A DNA stretch of 64,000 nucleotides from contig CAVUSZ010000004.1 in assembly GCA_963744255.1 (NCBI GenBank), positions 27,099 to 91,098 of the forward strand, given 5' to 3'. The notes under the pieces were generated by a model, which searched no databases, was not told the origin of the DNA, and was given only the letters and a program-made list of their open reading frames with translations. Source of the stretch: DATEDA01 sp963744255 (GTDB taxonomy: Bacteria; Pseudomonadota; Gammaproteobacteria; Burkholderiales; SG8-39). Within the stretch, counting starts at the first letter, position 1. The number at the start of each line of letters is the position of its first letter. Shown piece after piece: positions 8,915 to 18,079 of this stretch. Both the position numbers and the translations under genes were made by a program.

Positions 8915-10180
8915 GTGACCCTTACCCCAGCGCTCTCGGAGGTTCTTGCTGGCGCGAGCCGGGTCGTCGCGCGCGTGCTCGCAGGCGCGAGCCTCAATGC
9001 GGCGCTGGACGAGGATGCGCTCGCCGCCTCCCGCCCGGCGGTGCAGGATCTCGCCTATGCGACGCTCCGCGACTACGGTGCGCCGCAGGCACTCCTCGCC
9101 GCGCTCGCCCGAAAAGCCATCCCCGACCGCGCGGTCCGCGCACTGCTTCTCTGTGCGCTCCACGAGCTGCGGCACGAGCGCCGCGCGACGCACACCGTCG
9201 TCGACGAGGCGGTCACCGCCTGCGCGAAGCTCGGCCACGGTGCCGCGCGCGGGTTCGTGAACGCGTTGCTGCGCAACTACCTGCGCCGGCGCGAAGCGCT
9301 CGAAGCCGACGCGCGGAGCTCGGAGGTCGGACGCCTCGCCTACCCGCAGTGGTGGATCGACCGCCTGCGACGCGCGCAGCCGGACGGCTGGGAAGCGATC
9401 CTCGCTGCGGGCAACGCACGTCCGCCGATGACGCTGCGCGTGAACCCCCGTCGCCTCCACGCCGACGCGTACCTCGCAAGGCTCGATGCGCAAGGCATCG
9501 CCGCGACTCGCGTCGGCGACTGGGCGGTGCGGCTGGCGCGGCCGCGGGGTGTCGGCGACCTCCCAGGCTTCCGCGAGGGCGAGGTCTCCGTGCAGGATGC
9601 GGGTGCGCAGCGCGCTGCGCCGCTGCTCGATGTCCGCGACGGCATGCACGTCCTCGACGCCTGCGCGGCGCCCGGCGGCAAGACCGGGCATCTCGCCGAG
9701 CTCGCGTCGCTCGACCTTCTGGCCATCGACCGCGACGCGGCGCGCGTGCCGCGCATCGAGGCCAATCTGGCGCGTCTTGGCCTCGCCGGGACCGTCCGCG
9801 TCGCCGATGCCGGGGACCCGGACGCGTGGTGGGACGGCCGGCCATTCGACCGCATCCTGCTTGATGCGCCGTGCAGCGCATCGGGCGTCGTGCGCCGCCA
9901 CCCGGACATCAAGTGGCTGCGGCGCGAGAATGACCTCGCCGGTTTCGAGCGCCAGCAGGCGCGGTTGTTGGACGCGCTTTGGCGCGTGCTCGCGCCCGAT
10001 GGTAAATTGCTCTACGCCACCTGCTCGGTATTCGCCGAGGAGAACGAGGCGGTGGTAGACGCCTTCCTCGCCCGTCGGCCCGACGCACGCCGGCTGCCCC
10101 TTCCCGGTCTCGGCGGCGGGCAGCTCCTGCCCGGCAGCGAGCACGACGGCTTTTTCTATGCGGCCTTCTCTAAACACTGA
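8915..10180 (+). CDS. rsmB: 16S rRNA cytosine-967 C5-methyltransferase
   Basis: SAM-dependent methyltransferase of the RsmB/Sun family. The product is 421 aa with a GTG start. The N-terminal third is a NusB-like RNA-binding domain (LLLCALHELRHER). The catalytic domain carries the SAM site DACAAPGGKTGHLAEL, the DAPCSASGVVRRHPD motif and LYATCSVF, which contains the catalytic cysteine. The gene next to fmt/def is a usual arrangement. It is followed by a DUF4390 gene three bases after its stop codon. Confidence 0.96.
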   Translation: MTLTPALSEVLAGASRVVARVLAGASLNAALDEDALAASRPAVQDLAYATLRDYGAPQALLAALARKAIPDRAVRALLLCALHELRHERRATHTVVDEAVTACAKLGHGAARGFVNALLRNYLRRREALEADARSSEVGRLAYPQWWIDRLRRAQPDGWEAILAAGNARPPMTLRVNPRRLHADAYLARLDAQGIAATRVGDWAVRLARPRGVGDLPGFREGEVSVQDAGAQRAAPLLDVRDGMHVLDACAAPGGKTGHLAELASLDLLAIDRDAARVPRIEANLARLGLAGTVRVADAGDPDAWWDGRPFDRILLDAPCSASGVVRRHPDIKWLRRENDLAGFERQQARLLDALWRVLAPDGKLLYATCSVFAEENEAVVDAFLARRPDARRLPLPGLGGGQLLPGSEHDGFFYAAFSKH

Positions 10181-10183
10181 GGC

Positions 10184-10756
10184 ATGCTGCGCGCGCTGAG
10201 GCTCGTCGTCGCGGGGCTCTTGCTCGGGTCGGCGGCGGCCGTCGCCGACGAGATCGGGGTCAGCGCAGCGAGCCTCGCAACCACCGACGAAGGCGTGGTG
10301 TTCAACGGCGACTTCGAGGTGGACCTCACCTCGCGCCTCGAGGACGCGCTGGCAAAGGGCGTGCCGCTGTACTTCGTGGTCGAGTTCGAGTGCTACCGGC
10401 CGCGCTGGTACTGGTTCGACGAACGTATCGGCACGGCCGCGCTGAACCTGCGGCTCTCGTTCCACGCGCTGACGCGCACCTACCGCCTCTCCTCTGGCAC
10501 GTTGCATCGGAGCTATCCGACGCTCGCCGAGGCGTTGCAGGCGCTCTCGCGAGTGCGCGAGTGGTTGGTTCTCCCCCGCGGAGCGCTCAAGCCGGACACT
10601 ACCTACCACGCCTACGTGCGGATGCGCCTGGACACGGCGCAGCTGCCGAAGCCGTTCCAGGTGAGCGCGCTCGCGAACCGCGAGTGGACGCTCGCCTCGC
10701 CGTGGAAGCGCTGGGAACTGAACGGCTCGACCGCGTTGAGCGAGGCGGCGAGATGA
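10184..10756 (+). CDS. DUF4390 exported protein
   Basis: A 190-residue protein with an N-terminal signal peptide (cleavage near AAAVA-DE) and the conserved core FECYRPRWYWFDERI and RTYRLSSGTLHRSY seen in the DUF4390 family. The function is unknown. The family is restricted largely to betaproteobacteria and regularly sits between rsmB and the NtrY-type kinase, as here. Its stop overlaps the kinase start (ATGA at 10753-10756), so the two are translationally coupled. That suggests a role linked to the kinase, for instance as a periplasmic input, but this is inference only. Confidence 0.85.
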   Translation: MLRALRLVVAGLLLGSAAAVADEIGVSAASLATTDEGVVFNGDFEVDLTSRLEDALAKGVPLYFVVEFECYRPRWYWFDERIGTAALNLRLSFHALTRTYRLSSGTLHRSYPTLAEALQALSRVREWLVLPRGALKPDTTYHAYVRMRLDTAQLPKPFQVSALANREWTLASPWKRWELNGSTALSEAAR

Positions 10757-12861
10757 CTTATCTCCTGGTCGCCAGCGCCGCCCTCGGGGGAATTCTGCTG
10801 TTCCTGCTCGCTGCCGCGAGCGCGAACACCTCGATTTTCGCGAGCCACTACCCGCTGCTGCTGATTCTAAACGCGGTGATCGCAGCGGCACTGCTGGGGC
10901 TCGTCGGCTATCAGCTGGTCACCCTTCGCCGCGCGCTCAAGGGACGGGTCTTCGGGTCGCGGCTCACGTTCCGCCTCCTCCTCCTCTTCGCCGTCCTCGC
11001 GGTGGTGCCGGGGGCGCTCGTCTACACCGTCTCCGTCCAGTTCCTCACCAAGAGCATCGAGTCGTGGTTCGACGTCCGCGTCGATACCGCGCTCGAGAGC
11101 GGCCTCTCGCTCGGCCGCAGCGCGCTCGACAACATGCTGGGCGACCTGCGCGGCAAGGCGCGGGTGATGGCGCTCGAGCTGTCGGATCTCCCGCCGGTGG
11201 CGCAACCGAAGGCGCTCGACCGCATGCGCGAGCAGGCGGGCGTGGACGAGGCCTCGATCATCGCCCCGAACGGCGCGATCCTGGCGAGCGCGAGCCGCGA
11301 ACCGACCCGGCTCGTGCCCGACGCGCCGCCAGCCCCGGCGCTGCGCCAGGCGCGCGCCGCGCGCGACTACGCCGCGATCGAGACCGTGGGCGAGCGGGGC
11401 CTGCGCCTCCGGGTCATCGTGCCGCTCGCCGGCGGCGCGATCGCGGAGGAGACCCGGCTCCTGCAGCTCGTGCACGCCGTTCCGCCCTCGCTCGCCGAGA
11501 CCGCTGAAACGGTGCAGTCGGTGTACCGCGACTACCGGGAGCTGTCGTTGCTGCGGACCGGGCTCAAGCGCATCTACCTCCTCACGCTGACGCTCACGCT
11601 GCTGTTGGCGCTCTTCTCGGCGATCGCGCTCGCGTTCATCCTGAGCCGGCGGCTCTCGGAGCCGCTCGCGGAGCTCGCGGAGTCGACGCTAGCAGTGGCG
11701 CGCGGTGACTTCTCGCGGCGGCCCCGGGTCACGAGCCGCGACGAGCTGGGTGTGCTCACGCGTTCGTTCAACAGCATGATCGGGCAGCTCGACGACGCGC
11801 GTGCCGCCGCCGAGGCGAACCGGTCGCAGCTCGAGAACGCGAACGCGTATCTGCAGAGTATCCTCGCGAATCTTTCGGCGGGTGTGCTCACGTTCGACGA
11901 GGCCTTCCGGCTGCAAGTGGCCAATACCGGCGCCGCCCGCATCCTGGGCGAGGATCCCGGGGGTTGCGCCGGTGGCCCGCTCGCCGGGTCCCCCGCGCTC
12001 GACACGCTCGCCGGCGCGATCCGGGAGGGCTTCGCTGACGGCCCCGAGGATGCGCCGTGGCAGCGGCAGCTCGACTTCGGCAACCGCGGCCTCACCCTGC
12101 TCGTGCGCGGCTCGCGGTTGCCCGGCGGCGTTGGCTACGTCGTGGTGTTCGACGACGTGAGCCAGCTCATCGCCGCGCAGCGCGCGACCGCCTGGGGCGA
12201 GGTCGCGCGCCGGCTCGCGCACGAGATCAAGAACCCGCTCACGCCGATCCAGCTCTCCGCCGAGCGGATGCAGGCCAAGCTCGCCGAGCGCCTCGCCCCG
12301 GCGGAGCGGGAGACGCTCGCGCGCGCCACCGAGACGATCATCAACCAGGTGGCGGCGATGAAGGCGATGGTCGACGACTTCCGCGAGTACGCGCGCATGC
12401 CCGCGCCGAGCCTCGGGACGCTCGATCTCAACGCGCTCGTCGGCGAGGTGCTCGCCCTGTACGGCCATGCGCATGCGAAGATCGCGAGCCGGCTCGACCC
12501 GGCGTTGCCGCCGGTGCGGGGCGACCCGACGCAGCTCAGGCAGGTGATTCACAACCTGCTCCAGAACGCCGAGGACGCGCTCGCCGGGCACCCCGAGCCG
12601 CGCATCGAGGTGCGCACCGAGCGCGACGGCGACCGCGTGCGGCTCGCGGTCACCGACAACGGCGGCGGCTTCACCGAGGCGATCATGAAGCGCGCGTTCG
12701 AGCCCTATGTCACGACCAAGCCGAAGGGCACTGGCCTCGGCCTGGCGATCGTGAAGAAGATCATCGACGAGCACCACGGCACGGTGAGCATCGAGAACCG
12801 CGCGGGCGCTGCCGGCCGCGGCGGCGCAGCGGTTACCATCGCGCTGCCACTCGCGGCCTAG
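10753..12861 (+). CDS. ntrY: NtrY-type sensor histidine kinase
   Basis: A membrane histidine kinase of 702 aa. The start at the ATGA overlap gives MTYLLVASAALGG. There are three N-terminal membrane segments (about residues 3-23, 34-57 and 72-94), a periplasmic/extracytoplasmic region, and a fourth segment (LTLTLTLLLALFSAIALAF) leading to a HAMP domain. A PAS-like domain follows, then a HisKA domain with the phosphorylated His at residue 490 in LAHEIKNPLTPIQ. The ATPase domain has NLLQNAEDAL, DNGGGF and GTGLGLAIVKK. This architecture matches NtrY. It is paired with the regulator starting nine bases downstream. The symbol rests on architecture and context, and the real stimulus is unknown. Confidence 0.88.
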   Translation: MTYLLVASAALGGILLFLLAAASANTSIFASHYPLLLILNAVIAAALLGLVGYQLVTLRRALKGRVFGSRLTFRLLLLFAVLAVVPGALVYTVSVQFLTKSIESWFDVRVDTALESGLSLGRSALDNMLGDLRGKARVMALELSDLPPVAQPKALDRMREQAGVDEASIIAPNGAILASASREPTRLVPDAPPAPALRQARAARDYAAIETVGERGLRLRVIVPLAGGAIAEETRLLQLVHAVPPSLAETAETVQSVYRDYRELSLLRTGLKRIYLLTLTLTLLLALFSAIALAFILSRRLSEPLAELAESTLAVARGDFSRRPRVTSRDELGVLTRSFNSMIGQLDDARAAAEANRSQLENANAYLQSILANLSAGVLTFDEAFRLQVANTGAARILGEDPGGCAGGPLAGSPALDTLAGAIREGFADGPEDAPWQRQLDFGNRGLTLLVRGSRLPGGVGYVVVFDDVSQLIAAQRATAWGEVARRLAHEIKNPLTPIQLSAERMQAKLAERLAPAERETLARATETIINQVAAMKAMVDDFREYARMPAPSLGTLDLNALVGEVLALYGHAHAKIASRLDPALPPVRGDPTQLRQVIHNLLQNAEDALAGHPEPRIEVRTERDGDRVRLAVTDNGGGFTEAIMKRAFEPYVTTKPKGTGLGLAIVKKIIDEHHGTVSIENRAGAAGRGGAAVTIALPLAA

Positions 12862-12870
12862 ATACGACCC

Positions 12871-14112
12871 ATGGCGAACATTCTCGTAGTCGACGACGAA
12901 ATCGGGATCCGCGAGCTCCTGTCGGAGATCCTCGCCGACGAAGGCCACACGGTGCGGGTGGCCGAGAACGCGACCAACGCGCGCGAGTCCCGGGTCCGCG
13001 AGCGGCCGGACCTCGTCCTGCTCGACATCTGGATGCCCGATACCGACGGCATCTCGCTCCTGAAGGAATGGGCGGCGGGCGGGCAGCTCACCATGCCCGT
13101 GGTGATGATGTCGGGCCACGCCACCATCGATACCGCGGTCGAAGCGACCCGCATCGGCGCGCTCGATTTCCTCGAGAAGCCGATCGCGATGCAGAAGCTG
13201 CTCGCCACGGTCAAGCGCGCGCTGCGCTCGGGCGAGGCGCCGCCGGCGGTCGGGCTCGCGCTCGGCAACTTGGGCCGCTCGGCGGTGATCGCCGATCTCC
13301 GCAAGCGTCTCGCGCAGCTCGCGCAGGTGGCGGCGCCGCTGCTGCTGCGCGGCGAGCCGGGTGTGATGCCCGAGCTCTTCGCGCGCGCGCTCCAGCACTC
13401 CGGCACGCCATGGGTCGCCGCGGGTGGCGCGCTCGCCGACGGGCCGCAGGAGCTGCTCGAGCAGGCCGCCGGGGGGATCCTCTTCGTCGACGAGCTGGCC
13501 GCGCTCTCCCGCGTGCAGCAGAAGAACCTCGCGTTCGTCGCCTCCCGCGCCGAGCGCCAGAAGGTGCGGCTCGTCAGCTTCACCGCCGAAGACCCGCGGC
13601 GGCTCGCCGACGAGCGCGGCCTCGACGCGCAGCTCCTCGCGCAGCTCTCGCAGGTCGTGCTGGCCGTGCCGGCGCTCCGCCAGTACGCCGAAGACATCCC
13701 GGAGATCGCCGCGATGCTGCTCGCCCAGCTCGTCGAGGCGCGGTTCTGTCCGCCCCGCGAGTTCTCGACCGCGGCGCTGAACACGCTGCGCAACTTCGGC
13801 TGGCCGCACAACCTCGAGGAGCTGCAGCAGGTCGTCCGCACGGCCGCGCTGACCGCGCTCGAGGAGGAGATCGGCGCCGAGGACGTGGCCCGCGCGCTGC
13901 CGGCGGCGGGCGGCGAGCCGACCTTCGCCGGGCTGCCGCTCGACCTGCCGCTCCGGGAGGCGCGCGAGGCGTTCGAGCGCGCCTACTTCGAGCACCACCT
14001 CGCGCGCGAGAGCTCGATCAGCCGGCTCGCCGAGAAGAGCGGGCTCGAGCGGACCCACCTCTACCGCAAGCTGAAGCAGCTCGGGCTGGGCCCGACGAAA
14101 AAAGAGGACTGA
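12871..14112 (+). CDS. NtrX-like response regulator with degenerate AAA+ domain
   Basis: The product is 413 aa: a receiver domain (Asp8/Asp9, phospho-acceptor Asp52 in LLDIWMPDTDG, Lys103), a central NtrC-like domain and a C-terminal Fis-type helix-turn-helix (SISRLAEKSGLERTHLYRKLK). The central domain departs from sigma-54 activators. The Walker A position reads GEPGVMPE at residues 161-168 and lacks the Gly-Lys of GExGTGKE. The GAFTGA loop that contacts sigma-54 is absent, with only about 35 residues between Walker A and the retained Walker B (ILFVDE, 203-208). It therefore probably cannot activate sigma-54 promoters by ATP hydrolysis and may act as a plain DNA-binding regulator. It is the partner of the upstream kinase. 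Confidence 0.85.
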   Translation: MANILVVDDEIGIRELLSEILADEGHTVRVAENATNARESRVRERPDLVLLDIWMPDTDGISLLKEWAAGGQLTMPVVMMSGHATIDTAVEATRIGALDFLEKPIAMQKLLATVKRALRSGEAPPAVGLALGNLGRSAVIADLRKRLAQLAQVAAPLLLRGEPGVMPELFARALQHSGTPWVAAGGALADGPQELLEQAAGGILFVDELAALSRVQQKNLAFVASRAERQKVRLVSFTAEDPRRLADERGLDAQLLAQLSQVVLAVPALRQYAEDIPEIAAMLLAQLVEARFCPPREFSTAALNTLRNFGWPHNLEELQQVVRTAALTALEEEIGAEDVARALPAAGGEPTFAGLPLDLPLREAREAFERAYFEHHLARESSISRLAEKSGLERTHLYRKLKQLGLGPTKKED

Positions 14113-14171
14113 AGGCGCGAGACCGGGCGGAAATGGGTCTAGAATCCGCGCCCTCATAGGGAGCAACGGTC

Positions 14172-15599
14172 GTGAAAATCGTCATCCTCGGCGCCGGCCA
14201 GGTCGGCTCGACGCTCGCCGAGAGCCTCGTCTCCGAGCAAAACGACATCACCCTCGTCGACCACCAGCCGGCGCGGCTGAAGGACATGCAGGACAAGCTC
14301 GACCTGCGGACCGTGGTCGGCAACGCCGCGCACCCGTCGACGCTCGTCGACGCGGGGCTCGAGGACGCCGACATGGTGATCGCGGTGACGCAGGCGGACG
14401 AGACCAATCTCGTCGCCTGCAAGATGGCGGCGAACCTCTTCAACACCCCGACGCGGATCGCGCGCGTCCGCTCGCGCTCGATCCTCGCACGGCCGGAGCT
14501 GCTCAGCGACGAAGGCTTCGCCGTCGACTATGCGATCAGCCCCGAGGACATCGTCACCGACTACATCACGCGGCTGATCGAGTTTCCCGAGGCGCTGCAG
14601 GTGCTCCGGTTCGCCGACGGCCGGGTCACGATGGTCGCCGTGCGCGCGGTCGAGGGCAGCCCGCTGGTCGGCCACCCACTGAAGGATCTGCGGCAGCATC
14701 TGTCCAGCGTCGACGCAAGAGTCGTCGCGATCTTCCGCGGCGAACAAGCGATCATCCCCGACGGCGACACGGTGGTACGCGCCGGCGACGAGGTCTTCTG
14801 CATCGCCGACAGCGAGCATATCCGCCAGGTGATGCGGGAGCTGCGCAAGACGGACAAGCCGGTGAAGCGCGTGATGATCGCCGGCGGCGGCAACATCGGC
14901 CTGCGGCTCGCGCGCGTGCTCGAGGGGGACTACCAGGTCAAGATCATCGAGTTCACGAAGGCACGAGCCGAGCTGATTGCGACCCAGGTCAACTCGACGC
15001 TGGTGCTCCACGGCGACGCGACCGACGAGGAGCTGCTCGAGAACGAGAACATCGCCGAGATGGATCTCTTCCTGTCGCTCACCAACGACGACGAGAACAA
15101 CATCATGAGCGCGCTCCTCGCCAAGCGCCTCGGCGCGCGCCGGGTGGTGGCGCTGATCAACCGCCGCTCCTACGCCGACCTGATGCAGGGCGGTCAGATC
15201 GACATCGCGATCTCGCCCGCGCAGGCGACGATCGGGAAGCTCCTGCAGCACATCCGCCGCGGCGACGTGGTCGCGGTGCACGCGCTTCGCCGCGGCGCCG
15301 CCGAGGCGCTCGAGCTCATCGCCCACGGCGACGAGAAGACCTGCAAGGTGATCGGGAAGAAGGTCGAGGAGATCCAGCTCCCGCGTGGGGCCACGATCGG
15401 GGCGGTCGTGCGCCAGCTCCCGCGGCCGGAGGTCGAGCGTCTGTCGGACGTGACCGTGAAGCAGCGCGACGCCGAGGTCATCATGGCGCACCACGACACG
15501 GTCATCCGGCCCGACGACCACGTGATCATGTTCGTCGCCAACAAGCGGATGATCCCGAAGGTCGAGAAGCTGTTCCAGGTCGGCTTCGGCTTCGTGTAG
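14172..15599 (+). CDS. trkA: Trk potassium uptake regulatory protein TrkA
   Basis: Peripheral NAD(H)-binding protein that gates the TrkH channel. The product is 475 aa, made of two tandem RCK units, each with a Rossmann nucleotide-binding half (VILGAGQVGSTLAESL at the N-terminus and MIAGGGNIGLRLARVL near residue 236) and a TrkA-C half. E. coli TrkA is 458 aa, so the length is normal. It is followed eight bases later by trkH, its membrane partner. Confidence 0.96.
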   Translation: MKIVILGAGQVGSTLAESLVSEQNDITLVDHQPARLKDMQDKLDLRTVVGNAAHPSTLVDAGLEDADMVIAVTQADETNLVACKMAANLFNTPTRIARVRSRSILARPELLSDEGFAVDYAISPEDIVTDYITRLIEFPEALQVLRFADGRVTMVAVRAVEGSPLVGHPLKDLRQHLSSVDARVVAIFRGEQAIIPDGDTVVRAGDEVFCIADSEHIRQVMRELRKTDKPVKRVMIAGGGNIGLRLARVLEGDYQVKIIEFTKARAELIATQVNSTLVLHGDATDEELLENENIAEMDLFLSLTNDDENNIMSALLAKRLGARRVVALINRRSYADLMQGGQIDIAISPAQATIGKLLQHIRRGDVVAVHALRRGAAEALELIAHGDEKTCKVIGKKVEEIQLPRGATIGAVVRQLPRPEVERLSDVTVKQRDAEVIMAHHDTVIRPDDHVIMFVANKRMIPKVEKLFQVGFGFV

Positions 15600-15607
15600 G
15601 ACGGCCG

Positions 15608-17099
15608 ATGGCCTCGGCAGCCCGGACTCCGGTGGCGGCGCTCGCGCGCTACGCGCCGCTCGCGCAAACGCTCGGGCTGGTGCTGATGATCTTCGGCGCG
15701 TCGATCGCCGCACCGCTCGCGGTCTCGCACTTCCTCGGCGACGGGGCCGAGCTTGCCTACGACGAGGCGCTCGTGTTCACCGTCGGCGTCGGCGCGCTGC
15801 TGTGGCTGCCGGCGCGCCGCGTCGAGGGTGAGCTGCAGATCCGCGACGGCTTCCTCCTGGTCGCGCTCGTCTGGACGCTGCTGCCAGCCTTCGCGACGCT
15901 GCCGTTGTTGCTCTATCTGCCGGAGCTCTCCTTCACCGACGCTTACTTCGAGACGGTATCGGGACTGACCACCACCGGCGCGACGGTGCTGGACGGCCTC
16001 GACAAGCTCCCGCCGTCGATCAACCTCTGGCGCAGCCAGCTCGTCTGGATGGGCGGCCTCGGCGTCGTGGTGCTCGCGGTCGCGATCCTCCCGCTCCTGG
16101 GAGTGGGCGGCGCGCAGCTGTTCAAGGCCGAAACCCCGGGCCCGATGAAGGACACGAAGCTCACGCCGCGCATCACCGAGACCGCGAAGGGGCTCTACGG
16201 CGTCTATGTCGCGATCTCGATCGCCTGCATCCTCGCGCTCAAGCTCGCCGGCATGACGTGGCTCGACGCGGTGATCCACGGGTTCTCGACCATGGGTCTC
16301 GGCGGGTTCTCCTCGCACGACGCGAGCTTCGGCTTCTGGGACTCGCCGGTGATCGAGGCGGTGACGATCGTTTTCATGCTGATCGCCAGCCTGAACTTCG
16401 CGACCCACTTCCTCGTCTGGCGCGGGAAGAGCCTGCGGCCCTACGCCCGCGATCCCGAGGCGGGAATGGTCATGCTCGCGATGCTCGGGAGCGTCGCGCT
16501 GATCGCGATCTACCTGTGGCAGGTCGGGTATTACCCCGAGTTCTGGACGTCGCTGCGGTTCGCCGCGTTCAACGTCGTCTCGATCGCGAGCACCACCGGC
16601 TTCGCCAACACCGACTTCAACCTGTGGCCGATCTTTGCGCCGCTGTGGATGCTCTATCTCTCGAGCTTCGCGACGTCGTCGGGATCGACCGGCGGGGGCA
16701 TCAAGATGATCCGGGGGCTCGTGCTGCTGAAGGCTGCGGTGCGGGAGTTCACCCGCATCCTCCATCCGCGCGCCGAAGTGCCGCTCAAGCTCGCCCGCGA
16801 GCAGGTGGGGAACAACGTCATCTTCGCAGTGCTCGCGTTCATGCTCGTGTACGGCGCCGTGATCGTCGGCATGACCCTCGTCCTCACTGCGACCGAGCTC
16901 GACTTCATCACCGCGTTCTCCGCGGTGGTCGCGTGCATCAACAACATGGGCCCGGGACTCGAGCAAGGTCGGGCCGGCCACGACCTACGCGGTGCTCACC
17001 GATTTCCAGACCTGGCTGTGCACCGCGGCGATGCTCCTCGGGCGGCTCGAGCTCTTCACTTTGCTCGTCATCCTCACGCCGATGTTCTGGCGCAAGTGA
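15608..17099 (+). CDS. trkH: Trk potassium transporter TrkH, frameshifted near the C-terminus
   Basis: The potassium-translocating membrane subunit, about 495 aa with some ten hydrophobic segments and the selectivity-filter-type loops (SGLTTTGATVL, FSTMGLGGFSSHD, ASTTGFANTDF, INNMGPGL). The reading frame is normal up to INNMGPGLEQ. One extra G at about 16967-16968 then throws it off, and the shifted frame runs to a TAG at 17107. Dropping one base restores the expected ending VGPATTYAVLTDFQTW...TPMFWRK with stop at 17097-17099. The lost part is the last pore helix, so if real the shift would probably disable the channel. A sequencing error is the simpler explanation. Confidence 0.9.
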
Positions 17100-17103
17100 G
17101 CGG

Positions 17104-17619
17104 CTAGCGCAGCAGTCTGAAGGAGCCCGGGAAGAGCGTCCGGTCGACCTCCGCGGCGCGCTCGGCGCGCGCGATGAGCGCCACCTGGTAGAAGCGGCTT
17201 CCGGAAGTCAGCACGCGCGCGGCGAGCCGCATCGGCCGCCCGTCCACCGCGCCTTCCGCCTCCACCTCGACGCCGCGCCCCTCGCCCAGCGCGAGCGGAC
17301 GCTCGGACAGGACGCGCCCGCCGATGTTGTTCACGAGCGCGGCCCGGCCGTCGGACACGACGCGCGCGGCGTCGACGTCCGGCGGCAGATCCGCATAACC
17401 GACCCCGAATGCCATCCCGGAACCCTGCACCGAGACCATCTGCAGGGTCGTCCGCGTTCCGCCGATCGTCACCACGCGCGATTCCTTCGCGGGTCTGCCC
17501 GGCAGCATCACCGCGAACCCGCCTTCGGGCGAGACGAACTCGCGCCAGTCGAGCTCGGCATAGCAGGCGGCGACGGCAAGGGCCACGGCGAGCGCGAGGC
17601 TAATCCGCCGCGACAGCAT
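17104..17619 (-). CDS. Putative lipoprotein of unknown function
   Basis: A 171-residue protein. The chosen start (MLSRRISLALAVALAVAAC) gives a signal peptide with a lipobox ending in Cys near residue 19, consistent with an outer- or inner-membrane lipoprotein. Phrases such as EFVSPEGGFAVMLPGRPAKES and FYQVALIARAERAAEVDRTLFPGSFRLL resemble small conserved hypothetical proteins seen in many Gram-negatives, but I cannot name a function. The start lies 20 bases inside the end of the upstream MOSC gene on the same strand. The stop codon overlaps the shifted trkH frame in a shared CTAG. Confidence 0.7.
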   Translation of the reverse strand: MLSRRISLALAVALAVAACYAELDWREFVSPEGGFAVMLPGRPAKESRVVTIGGTRTTLQMVSVQGSGMAFGVGYADLPPDVDAARVVSDGRAALVNNIGGRVLSERPLALGEGRGVEVEAEGAVDGRPMRLAARVLTSGSRFYQVALIARAERAAEVDRTLFPGSFRLLR

Positions 17620-18079
17620 CACCCACCCGGATGCGTCCGCTCGCGACGATGCGGGCGGTAATGCCGCCATGACCGCGCATGGCGTTGTAGCCACCGGGGC
17701 CGAGGGCCTCCTCCGTCCGCGAGCACGGCTCGCACGGGCCGGTGCCTTCGAGTAGCGCCGCGCCGATGCGAAAGCGCCGCCCCTTCAGCGCGGCGAGATC
17801 GATCCCGGCGATGACGATGTTGCGCCGGAGGATGGCCGCGGCCGGCGCATCCCGGCCGAGAAACGCCCCGACGGCGGGGAGGTGCTCGGCCTGGATCAGC
17901 GTGACCTGGCGCTTGCCGTCGTGCGCATAGTGGTCGCCGACGAGCCCCTGACCCGCGATCGCGTCGACGACGGCCACCGCTGCCAGGCTCGCGCGTCGGG
18001 TGGGCCGCACGCCGATCCAGGCGACGCGGCCCGCCTGCGGCAGTGTCGCGAGCAGGTCGGCGAGCGAGCCTTCCGTCAC
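17600..18079 (-). CDS. MOSC domain protein
   Basis: A 159-residue MOSC-domain protein starting at GTG (MTEGSLADLLATLP). MOSC domains bind a sulfur carrier through a conserved cysteine and occur in molybdenum-cofactor sulfurases and related enzymes. The core here shows GLVGDHYAHDGKRQVTLIQ, RRNIVIAGIDL and GPCEPCSRTEEALGPGGYNAM, the last holding the conserved Cys. No other fused domain is present. The start overlaps the RidA stop by GTGA, so the two are translated together. The substrate is unknown. Confidence 0.85.
   Translation of the reverse strand: MTEGSLADLLATLPQAGRVAWIGVRPTRRASLAAVAVVDAIAGQGLVGDHYAHDGKRQVTLIQAEHLPAVGAFLGRDAPAAAILRRNIVIAGIDLAALKGRRFRIGAALLEGTGPCEPCSRTEEALGPGGYNAMRGHGGITARIVASGRIRVGDAVAAD

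Noticed and set aside
8579..10891. 770-codon minus-strand open frame opposite htpX, rsmB and the DUF4390 gene
   Set aside because: It spans several real genes antisense and has no recognisable domain.
11689..14166. 825-codon minus-strand open frame opposite the ntrY/ntrX genes
   Set aside because: It is Arg/Glu/Leu/His-rich without family motifs, the typical antisense shadow of GC-rich coding sequence.
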